Source: Buttiauxella izardii (GTDB lineage Bacteria; Pseudomonadota; Gammaproteobacteria; Enterobacterales; Enterobacteriaceae). From it: a stretch of DNA of 64,000 bases. Below, one piece after another: positions 54,717-64,000 of the stretch. The DNA lies in the NCBI RefSeq assembly GCF_003601925.1, contig NZ_QZWH01000008.1:1-64000 (forward strand). Reading direction: 5' to 3'. The notes below the pieces were generated by a model that ran no database searches, had not been told where the DNA came from, and saw only the letters and a list, made by a program, of their open reading frames with translations. Each line of letters begins with the position of its first letter. The first letter of the stretch is position 1. The translations under genes were made by a program, and so were the position numbers.

Positions 54717-54731
54717 TGAAACGTAAGTTCA
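54717..54731. promoter_or_regulatory. Imperfect KdgR-like site before the ExuT-like gene
   Basis: TGAAACGTAAGTTCA resembles the KdgR core TGAAAC-N3-GTTTCA with two mismatches on the right arm. It lies about 170 bases upstream of the ExuT-like permease gene. Weak on its own. See findings. Confidence 0.35.
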
Positions 54732-54899
54732 TTATCATCTCAAATAGTGATCTACATAACATAAACAAGTCCAGGATGGGCCAAACCCAAATCCACGACG
54801 TCTTCTGAAGCGCCGCTGATTTTTCTCTCCTCTGAATATTTAATTGCCTGCTGCTATGCAGCGGTCAGGCCACTTATTGCTTTGAAAACGGGACTCGTT

Positions 54900-56171
54900 A
54901 TGCGCAAAACAGGCCACAAGCGCTGGTTTATGCTTTCACTGGTGACGCTTGGCACCATTCTTTGTTATTTAACCAGAAATACCATTTCTGCGGCAGCGCC
55001 AACATTACAAAGTGATCTTCATATCACGACCCAGCAATATTCATACATTATTGCGACGTTCTCAGCCTGCTACACCATCGCCCAGCCGATTGCCGGATAT
55101 CTGCTGGATACGTTGGGCACGAAAGTGGGTTATACCATTTTTGGCCTGATGTGGGGCGTGTTCTGCATCGGTGCATCGTTTGCCACCGGCTGGAAAGGCC
55201 TGGCGATGTTTCGTGGCCTCGGGGGTTTCGCCGAGAGTGCGATGATCCCTGCGGGATTAAAATCAGTCACAGAATGGTTCCCGGATACCGAGCGTTCCGT
55301 CGCCGTGGGTTATTTCAACGTCGGTTCGTCTATTGGCGCAGTGATCGCCCCTCCGCTGGTGGCATGGGCCATTTACATCAGGGACTGGAGACTGGCATTT
55401 ATTATCGTGGGTATTTTCAGCGTGCTGTGGGCCGCTGGCTGGTATTTCACTTATAACCGTCCGTCCAAAACCAAATCACTGTCGAAAGAAGAATATCTGT
55501 ATATCACCGGCGGCCAGCCCGAAAAACCGAAGGTTGAAAAGGTACGCATTGGCCACCTGCTGAAACAACGCAAGTTTTGGGGTATTGCTCTGCCGCGCTT
55601 CCTGGCTGAACCCGCATGGGGAACGTTTAACGCGTGGATCCCACTGTTTATGGTGCATACCTACGGTTTCAACCTGAAAGATATCGCCATGTTCGCCTGG
55701 ATTCCGATGCTGTTCGCAGATTTTGGCTGCATCATTGGCGGTTATCTGCCGGGCATGTTCCAAAAAATCTTCGGCGTGAATATTGTGGTTTCCCGCAAAC
55801 TGGTCGTCACATTAGGTGCAGCGCTGATGATTCTGCCGGGCATGGTTGGCCTGTTTGGTAGCCCGATGGTGGCGATTGCGCTGTTATGCGTTGGCGGTTT
55901 TGCTCATCAGTCACTTTCCGGTGCGCTGATTACGCTGTCTTCCGATATGTTCGATTCTAACGAAGTTGCCACCGCCAACGGTTTTACCGGCATGGCAGCC
56001 TGGACCGCCAGCACCATGTTCGCACTGGTTGTCGGCGCGTTGGCCGATACCGTCGGTTTCAGCCCGCTGTTTGCCGTGCTTTCGGTATTTGATATCATCG
56101 GGGCAATCGTATTATGGGTGCTGTTGAAATCGCCTGAAGAACCAAAGCTGGTGACGCAGGAAGATAATTGA
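54900..56171 (+). CDS. ExuT-like hexuronate MFS transporter
   Basis: 423 aa, ACS family, twelve membrane segments. Long stretches match E. coli ExuT: GYLTRNT-like CYLTRNTISAAAP, AESAMIPAGLK, SVAVGYFNVGSSIGA, FWGIALPRFLAEPAWGTFNA and CVGGFAHQSLSGALITLSSD. It probably imports galacturonate, glucuronate or a related sugar acid by proton symport. The ATG at 54900 is chosen over a TTG at 54882. A CRP-type and a KdgR-like site lie upstream. Sits between pst and glmS, where E. coli has no such gene. Confidence 0.88.
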   Translation: MRKTGHKRWFMLSLVTLGTILCYLTRNTISAAAPTLQSDLHITTQQYSYIIATFSACYTIAQPIAGYLLDTLGTKVGYTIFGLMWGVFCIGASFATGWKGLAMFRGLGGFAESAMIPAGLKSVTEWFPDTERSVAVGYFNVGSSIGAVIAPPLVAWAIYIRDWRLAFIIVGIFSVLWAAGWYFTYNRPSKTKSLSKEEYLYITGGQPEKPKVEKVRIGHLLKQRKFWGIALPRFLAEPAWGTFNAWIPLFMVHTYGFNLKDIAMFAWIPMLFADFGCIIGGYLPGMFQKIFGVNIVVSRKLVVTLGAALMILPGMVGLFGSPMVAIALLCVGGFAHQSLSGALITLSSDMFDSNEVATANGFTGMAAWTASTMFALVVGALADTVGFSPLFAVLSVFDIIGAIVLWVLLKSPEEPKLVTQEDN

Positions 56172-56183
56172 TTTTGCAGTAAT

Positions 56184-56220
56184 AAAAAGCCCGGTTGTGT
56201 TTAGCACAACCGGGCTTTTT
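56184..56220. terminator. Two-way terminator between the ExuT-like gene and glmS
   Basis: AAAAAGCCCGGTTGTG, TTTAG, CACAACCGGGCTTTTT: 16-bp stem with A-run and T-run on both sides, serving both convergent genes. Confidence 0.95.
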
Positions 56221-56280
56221 TATTTTGTATTACCGATCAGAGCAATTATTCAACCGTGACCGATTTTGCCAGGTTACGCG
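56221..56280 (-). other. attTn7 site (unoccupied)
   Basis: The 3' end of glmS is the conserved TnsD target (codes for NLAKSVTVE). Tn7-family elements insert about 25 bases past the glmS stop, which here is around 56221-56223, right at the terminator tail. No transposon end or tns gene is seen. Confidence 0.8.
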
Positions 56281-58075
56281 GCTGATCGACGTCGGTGCCT
56301 TTAATCAATGCGACGTGATAAGACAGCAACTGCAACGGCACGGTGTAGAAGATTGGCGCAATGACTTCTTCTACGTGCGGCATTTCGATGATGTGCATGT
56401 TGTCGCTGCTGGCAAACCCAGCGTCTTTATCGGCAAACACATACAGATGGCCGCCACGCGCGCGCACTTCTTCGATGTTCGATTTTAGTTTTTCCAGCAG
56501 TTCGTTGTTTGGCGCCACAACGATCACCGGCATATCAGCATCAATCAGCGCCAGCGGGCCGTGTTTCAACTCGCCAGCCGCATACGCTTCTGCGTGAATG
56601 TAGGAAATCTCTTTGAGCTTCAGCGCGCCTTCCATTGCGATTGGGTACTGATCGCCACGGCCTAAGAACAATGCGTGATGCTTGTCGGAGAAGTCTTCAG
56701 CCAGCGCTTCAATGCGTTTGTCCTGAGACAGCATCTGCTCGATACGGCTTGGCAACGCCTGCAGACCATGAACGATGTCTTGCTCAATCGCGGCGTCCGC
56801 GCCTTTTAGGCGGCTCAGTTTTGCCACCAGCATCAGCAGAACGGTCAACTGAGTGGTAAACGCTTTGGTCGACGCCACGCCGATTTCGGTGCCCGCGTTG
56901 GTCATCAGCGCCAGGTCAGACTCACGCACCAGGGAAGAACCAGGAACGTTACAGATCGCCAGCGAACCTAAATACCCTAACTCTTTAGACAAACGCAATG
57001 CCGCCAGGGTATCCGCCGTTTCACCAGACTGGGAAAGGGTGATCATCAGGCTGTTACGGCGCACCGCAGATTTGCGGTAGCGGAATTCAGATGCGATTTC
57101 GACATCGCACGGAACACCCGCCAGGGATTCAAACCAGTAACGCGAAACCATACCCGAGTTATAAGAAGTACCGCAGGCCACAATCTGAATGTGCTCAACC
57201 TGAGACAGCATTTCGTTGGCTTTCGGGCCAAGCTCGGAAAGGTCAATCGCACCGTGGCTGATACGGCCGGTCAGGGTGTTTTTAATCGCGTTCGGCTGTT
57301 CGTAGATTTCTTTCTGCATGTAGTGGCGATAAATACCTTTGTCGCCCGCGTCATATTGCAGATTAGATTCGATGTCAGGGCGTTTAACCTGCTCACCTTT
57401 GGTGTCGAATACGGTTACCGAGCGACGAGTCACTTCCGCAATATCGCCTTCTTCCAGGAAGATGAAGCGACGGGTGACAGGCAGCAACGCCAGTTGGTCA
57501 GAGGCGATAAAGTTTTCACCCATGCCCAAGCCGATAACCATCGGGCTACCAGAACGCGCGGCCAGCAGAACGTCTGGATTGCGGGTGTCCATGATAACGG
57601 TGCCGTAGGCGCCGCGCAGTTGCGGAATGGTGCGCAGCACTGCTTCACGCAGCGAGCCGCCTTGCTCCAGTTCCCAATGCACTAAGTGAGCAATAACTTC
57701 GGTATCGGTTTGTGAAACGAATGTGTAGCCACGACCCTGCAACTCTTCGCGCAGCGGTTCGTAGTTTTCGATAATACCGTTGTGAACCACCACAATATGT
57801 TCGGAAACATGCGGGTGTGCGTTCACTTCAGAGGGTTCGCCATGCGTCGCCCAACGGGTGTGAGCAATACCGGTGCCGCCATGCAGCGCAGTTTCGGCTG
57901 CCGCTTCGGCCAGTTTGTTCACTTTACCCAGACGGCGCAGACGGGTCATATGACCTTTTTCATCTACAACTGCCAGGCCCGCAGAGTCATAACCGCGGTA
58001 TTCCAGACGACGTAGTCCTTCGAGAAGGATTTCAGCGATATCACGTTGCGCGACCGCGCCAACAATTCCACACAT
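56246..58075 (-). CDS. glmS: Glutamine-fructose-6-phosphate aminotransferase GlmS
   Basis: 609 aa, the E. coli length. N-terminal Ntn glutaminase ([12 protein letters not shown], with Cys2 as mature nucleophile) and two SIS isomerase domains. Makes glucosamine-6-phosphate, the first step to UDP-GlcNAc. Second gene of glmUS. In E. coli its message is controlled by the sRNAs GlmY and GlmZ. Ribosome site CAGGAATC. Confidence 0.99.
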   Translation of the reverse strand: MCGIVGAVAQRDIAEILLEGLRRLEYRGYDSAGLAVVDEKGHMTRLRRLGKVNKLAEAAAETALHGGTGIAHTRWATHGEPSEVNAHPHVSEHIVVVHNGIIENYEPLREELQGRGYTFVSQTDTEVIAHLVHWELEQGGSLREAVLRTIPQLRGAYGTVIMDTRNPDVLLAARSGSPMVIGLGMGENFIASDQLALLPVTRRFIFLEEGDIAEVTRRSVTVFDTKGEQVKRPDIESNLQYDAGDKGIYRHYMQKEIYEQPNAIKNTLTGRISHGAIDLSELGPKANEMLSQVEHIQIVACGTSYNSGMVSRYWFESLAGVPCDVEIASEFRYRKSAVRRNSLMITLSQSGETADTLAALRLSKELGYLGSLAICNVPGSSLVRESDLALMTNAGTEIGVASTKAFTTQLTVLLMLVAKLSRLKGADAAIEQDIVHGLQALPSRIEQMLSQDKRIEALAEDFSDKHHALFLGRGDQYPIAMEGALKLKEISYIHAEAYAAGELKHGPLALIDADMPVIVVAPNNELLEKLKSNIEEVRARGGHLYVFADKDAGFASSDNMHIIEMPHVEEVIAPIFYTVPLQLLSYHVALIKGTDVDQPRNLAKSVTVE

Positions 58076-58317
58076 AAGATTAGATTCCTGATAATGGCAT
58101 TACGCCATGTGTTGTCGCTGACCTGTTTTACCCGTCGTCTTTCGCACTGCAGATGCGTTGGCTGCACGAAATTCTTTGGGTAAATATCCCGTATTCCGGG
58201 GCCCCGAGCCTTGTAGAGAGTGGGGTTATAGTTTTAGTACTGCTGCGGGGCGGGTCATTTTCGAGAACGACCTTCACCCCAAACCCTCTCCCGAAAGAGA
58301 GGGCTAAAAAAGACTTA
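58076..58317 (-). repeat. glmU-glmS intergenic region with ERIC remnant and CCCTCTC hairpin
   Basis: On the minus strand, after the glmU stop, comes GCCCTCTCTTTCGGGAGAGG (58302-58283), a hairpin of the CCCTCTCC repeat type. Nearer glmS, TACCCAAAGAATTTCGTGCA and GCCAACGCATCTGCAG to GACGACGGGTA looks like the right half of an ERIC element. In E. coli this stretch is the glmS leader paired by GlmZ and cut in the glmUS message. Confidence 0.6.
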
Positions 58318-59685
58318 TTATTTCTTCACCGGACGCTGCCAACCCGGGATATGTTTTTGCTTCACGCGGCTGATAACCAGTTCATCTTCACCCACGTTAC
58401 GCGTGACTGTCGTGCCCGCGCCAATCGTCGCGCCACGTTCAATAGTGACCGGCGCAACCAGCTGGCTGTCGGAGCCAACAAACACATCATCACCGATGAT
58501 GGTTTTGAATTTGTTCGCGCCATCGTAGTTACAGGTGATGGTGCCCGCGCCGATGTTCACGTTGTCGCCAATTTCGGCGTCGCCCAGGTAGCTCAGGTGG
58601 CCTGCTTTAGAGCCTTTGCCGAGACGCGCTTTTTTCATTTCGACGAAGTTGCCGACGTGTGCGCCTTCCGCCAGTTCCGCACCTGGGCGCAGACGAGCGA
58701 ACGGGCCGATGGTGCAAGCGCTGGCGAGCGTTGAATCTTCAACAACGGTGTACGGGCTGATTTCGCAGTCATCGCCAATCACGCTGTTTTTAATCACGCA
58801 GCCGGTGCCGATTTTTACGCGGTTCCCCAACGTCACTGAACCTTCAATAATGACATTAGTATCAATTTCAACATCACGCCCGTGGGTCAGTTCGCCACGC
58901 AGGTCGAAACGAGCCGGGTCGCGCAGCATAACGCCCGCCAGCAGCAGTTTATCGGCCTGTTCTGTTTGGTAGACGCGCTCCAGACGGGAGAGTTGCAGAC
59001 GGTTATTCACGCCTTCAACTTCGCTTAAACGATCCGGGTGAACGGCGGTGATTTCACGGCCTTCCTGATGCGCCAGCGCGATAATGTCGGTGATATAAAA
59101 TTCGCCCTGCGCATTGTTGTTATCGAGTTTCGACAACCAACGTTTCAGATCCGCGCCATTCGCCACCAGAATCCCGGTGTTGATTTCGTCAATTTTGCGC
59201 TGCTCTTCAGTCGCGTCTTTATGCTCAACAATGCCAACGACTTTGCCGTTCTCACGAGCAATACGGCCATAGCCGGTTGGATCGTCGAGTTTTACGGTCA
59301 GCAAACCAATGCCGCCCTGCGGTTTGGCATCACGCAGGCGCTGGAGAGATTCGACGGAAATCAGCGGCACATCGCCGTAAAGCATCAGAATGTCTTCATC
59401 ATCGGCAAAGAAAGGTGCCGCTTGCTGCATCGCATGACCGGTGCCCAACTGTTCCGCCTGCAACACCCAGTTTAGGGAATCATCGCTTAGCGTGTTTTTG
59501 AGCAAATCGCCGCCGTGGCCATAAACCAGATGCACGCGTTGTGCGCCTAAATTATTCGCCGCATCAATGACATGCTGAACCATTGGTTTCCCGGCAAGGG
59601 TATGTAACACCTTCGGGAGGTCTGAATACATGCGGGTCCCTTTGCCTGCGGCTAGGATAACCACGCTCATCGCACTGTTTGACAT
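58318..59685 (-). CDS. glmU: Bifunctional UDP-GlcNAc pyrophosphorylase / GlcN-1-P acetyltransferase GlmU
   Basis: 455 aa (E. coli 456). N-terminal Rossmann uridyltransferase with [18 protein letters not shown] (~11-28) and a C-terminal left-handed beta helix with hexapeptide repeats. Makes UDP-GlcNAc for peptidoglycan and LPS. First gene of glmUS. Confidence 0.99.
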   Translation of the reverse strand: MSNSAMSVVILAAGKGTRMYSDLPKVLHTLAGKPMVQHVIDAANNLGAQRVHLVYGHGGDLLKNTLSDDSLNWVLQAEQLGTGHAMQQAAPFFADDEDILMLYGDVPLISVESLQRLRDAKPQGGIGLLTVKLDDPTGYGRIARENGKVVGIVEHKDATEEQRKIDEINTGILVANGADLKRWLSKLDNNNAQGEFYITDIIALAHQEGREITAVHPDRLSEVEGVNNRLQLSRLERVYQTEQADKLLLAGVMLRDPARFDLRGELTHGRDVEIDTNVIIEGSVTLGNRVKIGTGCVIKNSVIGDDCEISPYTVVEDSTLASACTIGPFARLRPGAELAEGAHVGNFVEMKKARLGKGSKAGHLSYLGDAEIGDNVNIGAGTITCNYDGANKFKTIIGDDVFVGSDSQLVAPVTIERGATIGAGTTVTRNVGEDELVISRVKQKHIPGWQRPVKK

Positions 59686-60024
59686 ACGCGTCCTGACTTA
59701 AATTTGTGAGTGAAGTAAAACGATTTCACGTTGAAAATTCTACATATTTTGCAACAAAAAACGCGATGCTTAAAAAACAGGCTTTACCGGCATTTTTTGA
59801 TTGCTCATGCGCTCAATTGTAGGTGGATAAGCTCGGAAAAAGTACTTCTGAAATGACAAAAGCCATAGTTCTCTAAGCATTAGCACTTCTTTTCATACGG
59901 AAACAAAGCCACCTCATGCATTTTCCTGGTTCGTGTTTTAAAAACCGACCTTTGTGACAAACATAAAAGAAACAATGTTTCATTTTTATACATAATGACG
60001 CTGACATTGATAAGGAGAATAAAA
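59686..60024. promoter_or_regulatory. Divergent region glmU / pelX with KdgR box (59965-59985)
   Basis: AAAAGAAACAATGTTTCATT contains the palindrome GAAAC-AAT-GTTTC, a near-consensus KdgR box, 40 bases before the pelX ATG at 60025. A TGTGA half-site (59953-59957) just upstream could be part of a poor CRP site. The rest (339 bases in all) must carry the glmU promoter. I see no clear NagC pair. Confidence 0.8.
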
Positions 60025-62202
60025 ATGGCGTCAAAAATACCTCTGGCTCTCACGCTTTGCGGTGCAGCTTTATCGCTACCGGCAACCGCACAGCAACAAC
60101 CCACATGGCATGCGATTGCATTTGGGCAATCAACAGATATTAACTTTTCATCCAACGTATTGCCTGAAAAAGTCGGCGTGAATAACGTCACCATTGATGG
60201 CAAAAAACTGACTACAGCTGATACCGCCGATCTCTCTAAACCCATCACCATTGAAAGCCGTGGCGGCAAAATTGCGAACTCTCACGATGGATTAACGTTC
60301 TTTTATACCGCACTGCCCGCCAGTGAGAATTTTGTTTTACAGGCAACGGTGACCGTCGATCAATTTGGCCCTGAAAACGGTGCCAAACCCGCCGCGCAGG
60401 AAGGGGCAGGTTTGCTGGTGAGGGATGTATTGGGCAACCCGCGCCAGGAGCCGCTGAAAGAGGGATATGAAGAGTTCCCGGCGGCATCAAATATGGTGAT
60501 GAACGCCCTTATGACGCAGGATAAAAAAGATGCGTCGCGCGTCAAAATGCAGGCAATCGCTCGCGATGGCATTACGCAGCCGTGGGGAAATACCGGCTCA
60601 ACGATTTCACGTAAAAGCTATCAGGAAGCCGTTGATCTCAGTAAAACGCCAACTTTCCGCATGAAGCTCGAGCGCACTAATGAAGGTTTTGTCACTTCAT
60701 GGGCTCCAGCCGGAAGCGAGGCATGGGTTTCTGAGAATGTGAAACGCGCCGATATCATCAATGTTCAGAACAAAAACCAGTATTACGTCGGCTTCTTTGC
60801 ATCGCGTAATGCCAAAATCACCGTCAGCGATGCCTCACTGGAAACGAGTGCAGCACAAACGGTCGCCTCTGCTCCGTTCGTCCCTAAAGAGTGGCCGGTA
60901 ATGATGCAAATTGCTTCGCCACAAAAGAGTTCCACCAGCGAATATGTGGTGCAAGCGCGCGCAAACTATGACGGCAATTTCACGGTGCGTCAGGATGAAG
61001 TTGTGATCGGTCAGGAAAAAGTGGCAAAAGCGGGGGAAATGTTCTCTTTGCCGACCACGCTGAAAGAGCAAAACAGCTTTACCGTGACTTTTACTCCCAC
61101 CAGCGGAAACGACCAAAAACCAGTCAGCCAAAGCTTTGACGTTGTGAAGGTCAAAAACGTGAATGGCGCAACGTTGTATGCCGATCCCAATGGCGTATTA
61201 AGCAATCAGGGTACAAAAGAGGCACCGTTAGATTTGGCCAGTGCCATTTCGCTCGTCCAACCTGGCGGAAAAATTATCCTGAATAGTGGTGAGTATCCGC
61301 AAACCACGATCCCAACAATCGACAGCGGTTTAAAAGGCAAACTCAAAACTCTGGAAGCTGACGGGAAAGCGGTGATTCACGGTTTGCTGCTCGATGGTAA
61401 CTACTGGAATATTAAAGGTATTGAAGTCACCGATAAGAGCCTGAGGGTGCAGGGCAGCCATAACCTTATCGAAAATGTTGTGGCCTATAAAAATGACGAC
61501 ACCGGGATTCAGATTTCTTCTCCTGCGGATGTCGGCCGCCCGCTATGGGCAAGCTACAACCGGGTTGTGAACTCGGAATCCTTCAGCAATGAAGACTCGG
61601 GCAAAATCAACGCTGATGGCTTTGCGGTAAAAATGCGTGTCGGCGAGGGCAACCGTCTTGAAGGTTGTTACGCTCACGACAATATTGATGATGGTTATGA
61701 CCTGTTCAACAAGATTGAAGACGGTGCCAATGGCGTTGTGGTGATCGAGAATTCAATTGCCCGTAATAACACCAGCAACGGCTTCAAACTCGGTGGGGAA
61801 GGGCAGCCGGTCGCGCATGAAATCCACAACAGCGTGGCAATTGGCAACCATCTTGATGGCTTTACCGATAACTTCAATCCTGGTGCGCTGGTGGTGACGA
61901 ACAACGTCGCAGTTGATAACCAACGCTTTAACTACATCTTCCGCCCAAGCCCTTATGGCAGTGCGGAAACCCAGGGAAAGTTCACGGATAACATTTCGCT
62001 ACGAAGCGTTGAAGGCAAATACGACGATGCGATTTCCGGGCGCGTGGACACCAGTAACTACTTTATTCGTGATGGTAAAACTGAAAACAACGAAGGGAAG
62101 CAATTGAGTGTTAAGGATTATCAGTCTTTGACGTTGCCAGAGCCTTTGCAACGTAATGCCGATGGTTCATTTAAAACCGGTGAGTTTCTGACGAAACAGT
62201 AA
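60025..62202 (+). CDS. pelX: Exopolygalacturonate lyase PelX (PL9)
   Basis: 725 aa. Signal peptide ending SLPATAQQ, then a domain matching Dickeya PelX (WHAIAFGQSTDINFSSNVLP, LTFFYTALPA), a linker region, and from ~390 a PL9 parallel beta-helix with DDTGIQISSPADVGRPLWAS, NADGFAVKMRVGEGN, DNIDDGYDLFNKIEDG and SNGFKLGGEGQPVAHE. These Asp/Lys clusters hold the Ca2+ site and catalytic Lys. It releases unsaturated digalacturonate from the ends of pectate and oligomers, and is exported to the periplasm or outside. ATG behind AAGGAG. Inserted between glmU and atpC, adjacent genes in E. coli. Confidence 0.93.
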   Translation: MASKIPLALTLCGAALSLPATAQQQPTWHAIAFGQSTDINFSSNVLPEKVGVNNVTIDGKKLTTADTADLSKPITIESRGGKIANSHDGLTFFYTALPASENFVLQATVTVDQFGPENGAKPAAQEGAGLLVRDVLGNPRQEPLKEGYEEFPAASNMVMNALMTQDKKDASRVKMQAIARDGITQPWGNTGSTISRKSYQEAVDLSKTPTFRMKLERTNEGFVTSWAPAGSEAWVSENVKRADIINVQNKNQYYVGFFASRNAKITVSDASLETSAAQTVASAPFVPKEWPVMMQIASPQKSSTSEYVVQARANYDGNFTVRQDEVVIGQEKVAKAGEMFSLPTTLKEQNSFTVTFTPTSGNDQKPVSQSFDVVKVKNVNGATLYADPNGVLSNQGTKEAPLDLASAISLVQPGGKIILNSGEYPQTTIPTIDSGLKGKLKTLEADGKAVIHGLLLDGNYWNIKGIEVTDKSLRVQGSHNLIENVVAYKNDDTGIQISSPADVGRPLWASYNRVVNSESFSNEDSGKINADGFAVKMRVGEGNRLEGCYAHDNIDDGYDLFNKIEDGANGVVVIENSIARNNTSNGFKLGGEGQPVAHEIHNSVAIGNHLDGFTDNFNPGALVVTNNVAVDNQRFNYIFRPSPYGSAETQGKFTDNISLRSVEGKYDDAISGRVDTSNYFIRDGKTENNEGKQLSVKDYQSLTLPEPLQRNADGSFKTGEFLTKQ

Positions 62203-62216
62203 AACGTTCAGGCGAA

Positions 62217-62256
62217 AAAAATGCCAGTCAGGGAAACCTGGCTGGCATTTGTCTTT
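62217..62256 (-). terminator. Terminator of the atp operon (two-way)
   Basis: AAATGCCAG (62219-62227) pairs with CTGGCATTT (62242-62250) around an inner CAGG/CCTG hairpin. On the minus strand it is followed by seven T after atpC, and on the plus strand by a weaker T-rich tail after pelX. Confidence 0.9.
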
Positions 62257-62268
62257 TCAAGCAGGTAG

Positions 62269-62688
62269 TTACATCGCTTTTCTGGTCAACTCGATAACGC
62301 GAAGTTTCGCGATCGCTTTAGCCAGTTCAGCAGAAGCCTGAGCGTAGTCCACATCACCGTGGGAACTGTGGATGCGCTCTTCCGCTTTACGCTTCGCTTC
62401 AAGAGCTCGAGCTTCGTCGAGATCCTGGCCGCGAATTGCAGTATCGGCCAGCACGGTAACCGTGCCAGGTTGCACTTCCAACACACCACCGGACAGGTAG
62501 ATATACTCTTCTTGTCCGTGTTGTTTAACGATGCGGATCATACCAGGCTTAATGGCGGTGAGCAGCGGGGCGTGGCCAGGGAAAATACCCAGCTCACCTT
62601 CGCTACCCGTTACCTGGATCTTCTCGACCAGACCGGAGAACATTTGGCTCTCCGCGCTGACGACGTCCAGGTGATAAGTCATTGCCAT
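62269..62688 (-). CDS. atpC: ATP synthase F1 epsilon subunit
   Basis: 139 aa, the E. coli length. N-terminal beta-sandwich ([16 protein letters not shown]) and C-terminal two-helix regulatory arm. Part of the central stalk and intrinsic inhibitor of hydrolysis. Last gene of the atp operon, 20 bases after atpD. Confidence 0.98.
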   Translation of the reverse strand: MAMTYHLDVVSAESQMFSGLVEKIQVTGSEGELGIFPGHAPLLTAIKPGMIRIVKQHGQEEYIYLSGGVLEVQPGTVTVLADTAIRGQDLDEARALEAKRKAEERIHSSHGDVDYAQASAELAKAIAKLRVIELTRKAM

Positions 62689-62708
62689 GTCACCCTCCGA
62701 TTAAGGCG

Positions 62709-64000
<1,292 letters not shown>

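Noticed and set aside
56184-56245. Tn7 insertion at glmS
   Set aside because: The target is present but there are no Tn7 ends, tns genes or duplicated 5-mers. The neighbouring ExuT-like gene is ordinary chromosomal content.
59686-59760. NagC operators upstream of glmU
   Set aside because: Expected from E. coli, but I could not find a convincing TTATTT...AAATAA pair here.

Overview
This window is chromosomal DNA of a member of the Enterobacteriaceae. About 45 of its genes are close matches in length, sequence and order to Escherichia coli genes, but the organism is not E. coli or Salmonella. It lacks tnaCAB, mdtL and yidZ next to mnmE, carries a ramR-romA-ramA locus between yieF and adeP, and has a PL9 pectate lyase gene between glmU and the atp operon. 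A plant- or environment-associated genus is likely. The genus cannot be fixed from the sequence alone.

Layout. 1-9.1 kb: the 5' edge of a tRNA-Pro gene, eptB, a stand-alone HD hydrolase of the (p)ppGpp-hydrolase type, yhjX, yhjY, tag-yiaC, bisC, yiaD. 9.2-11.5 kb: a small lipoprotein, the SOS-controlled tisB/IstR toxin-antitoxin locus, and emrD with an unusually structured leader. Between yiaD and tisB the gene order jumps across what is a distant interval in E. coli. 11.6-17.4 kb: a polar amino acid ABC transporter, yidE, and the heat-shock operon ibpAB with two RNA-thermometer hairpins, then yidQ. 17.5-23.8 kb: yidR and the galactonate operon dgoRKADT with an ERIC element between dgoD and dgoT. 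23.8-35.8 kb: yidA, yidB, the core replication block gyrB-recF-dnaN-dnaA, and the divergent rpmH-rnpA-yidD-yidC-mnmE block.

35.8-47.4 kb is variable: an aldo/keto reductase with a divergent AraC regulator, yieE, yieF, the ram multidrug-resistance regulators, adeP with a PurR box, yieH, and a LacI-family repressor divergent from a three-gene ascorbate-type PTS whose EIIC gene is frameshifted. 47.5-49.1 kb is an AT-rich island of two tightly coupled genes. The first encodes an unrecognised protein with a papain-like Cys...His pattern and the second an outer-membrane-type lipoprotein. It is the best candidate here for an undescribed toxin-immunity or enzyme-inhibitor pair.

49.2-53.8 kb: the phosphate regulon operon pstSCAB-phoU with tandem Pho boxes. 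53.8-56.2 kb: an RluF-like pseudouridine synthase and an ExuT-like hexuronate permease. 56.2-59.7 kb: glmUS, with an empty attTn7 site at the glmS end. 60.0-62.2 kb: pelX behind a clear KdgR box. 62.2-64.0 kb: atpC and the 3' part of atpD, cut by the window end.

Several genes work together in recognisable circuits: galactonate catabolism (DgoR/K/A/D/T), phosphate uptake (Pst/PhoU), amino-sugar and UDP-GlcNAc synthesis (GlmS/GlmU), membrane-protein biogenesis and ribosome/RNase P (RpmH/RnpA/YidD/YidC), multidrug-resistance control (RamR/RamA), and a pectin theme (PelX, the ExuT-like permease and KdgR-type sites).
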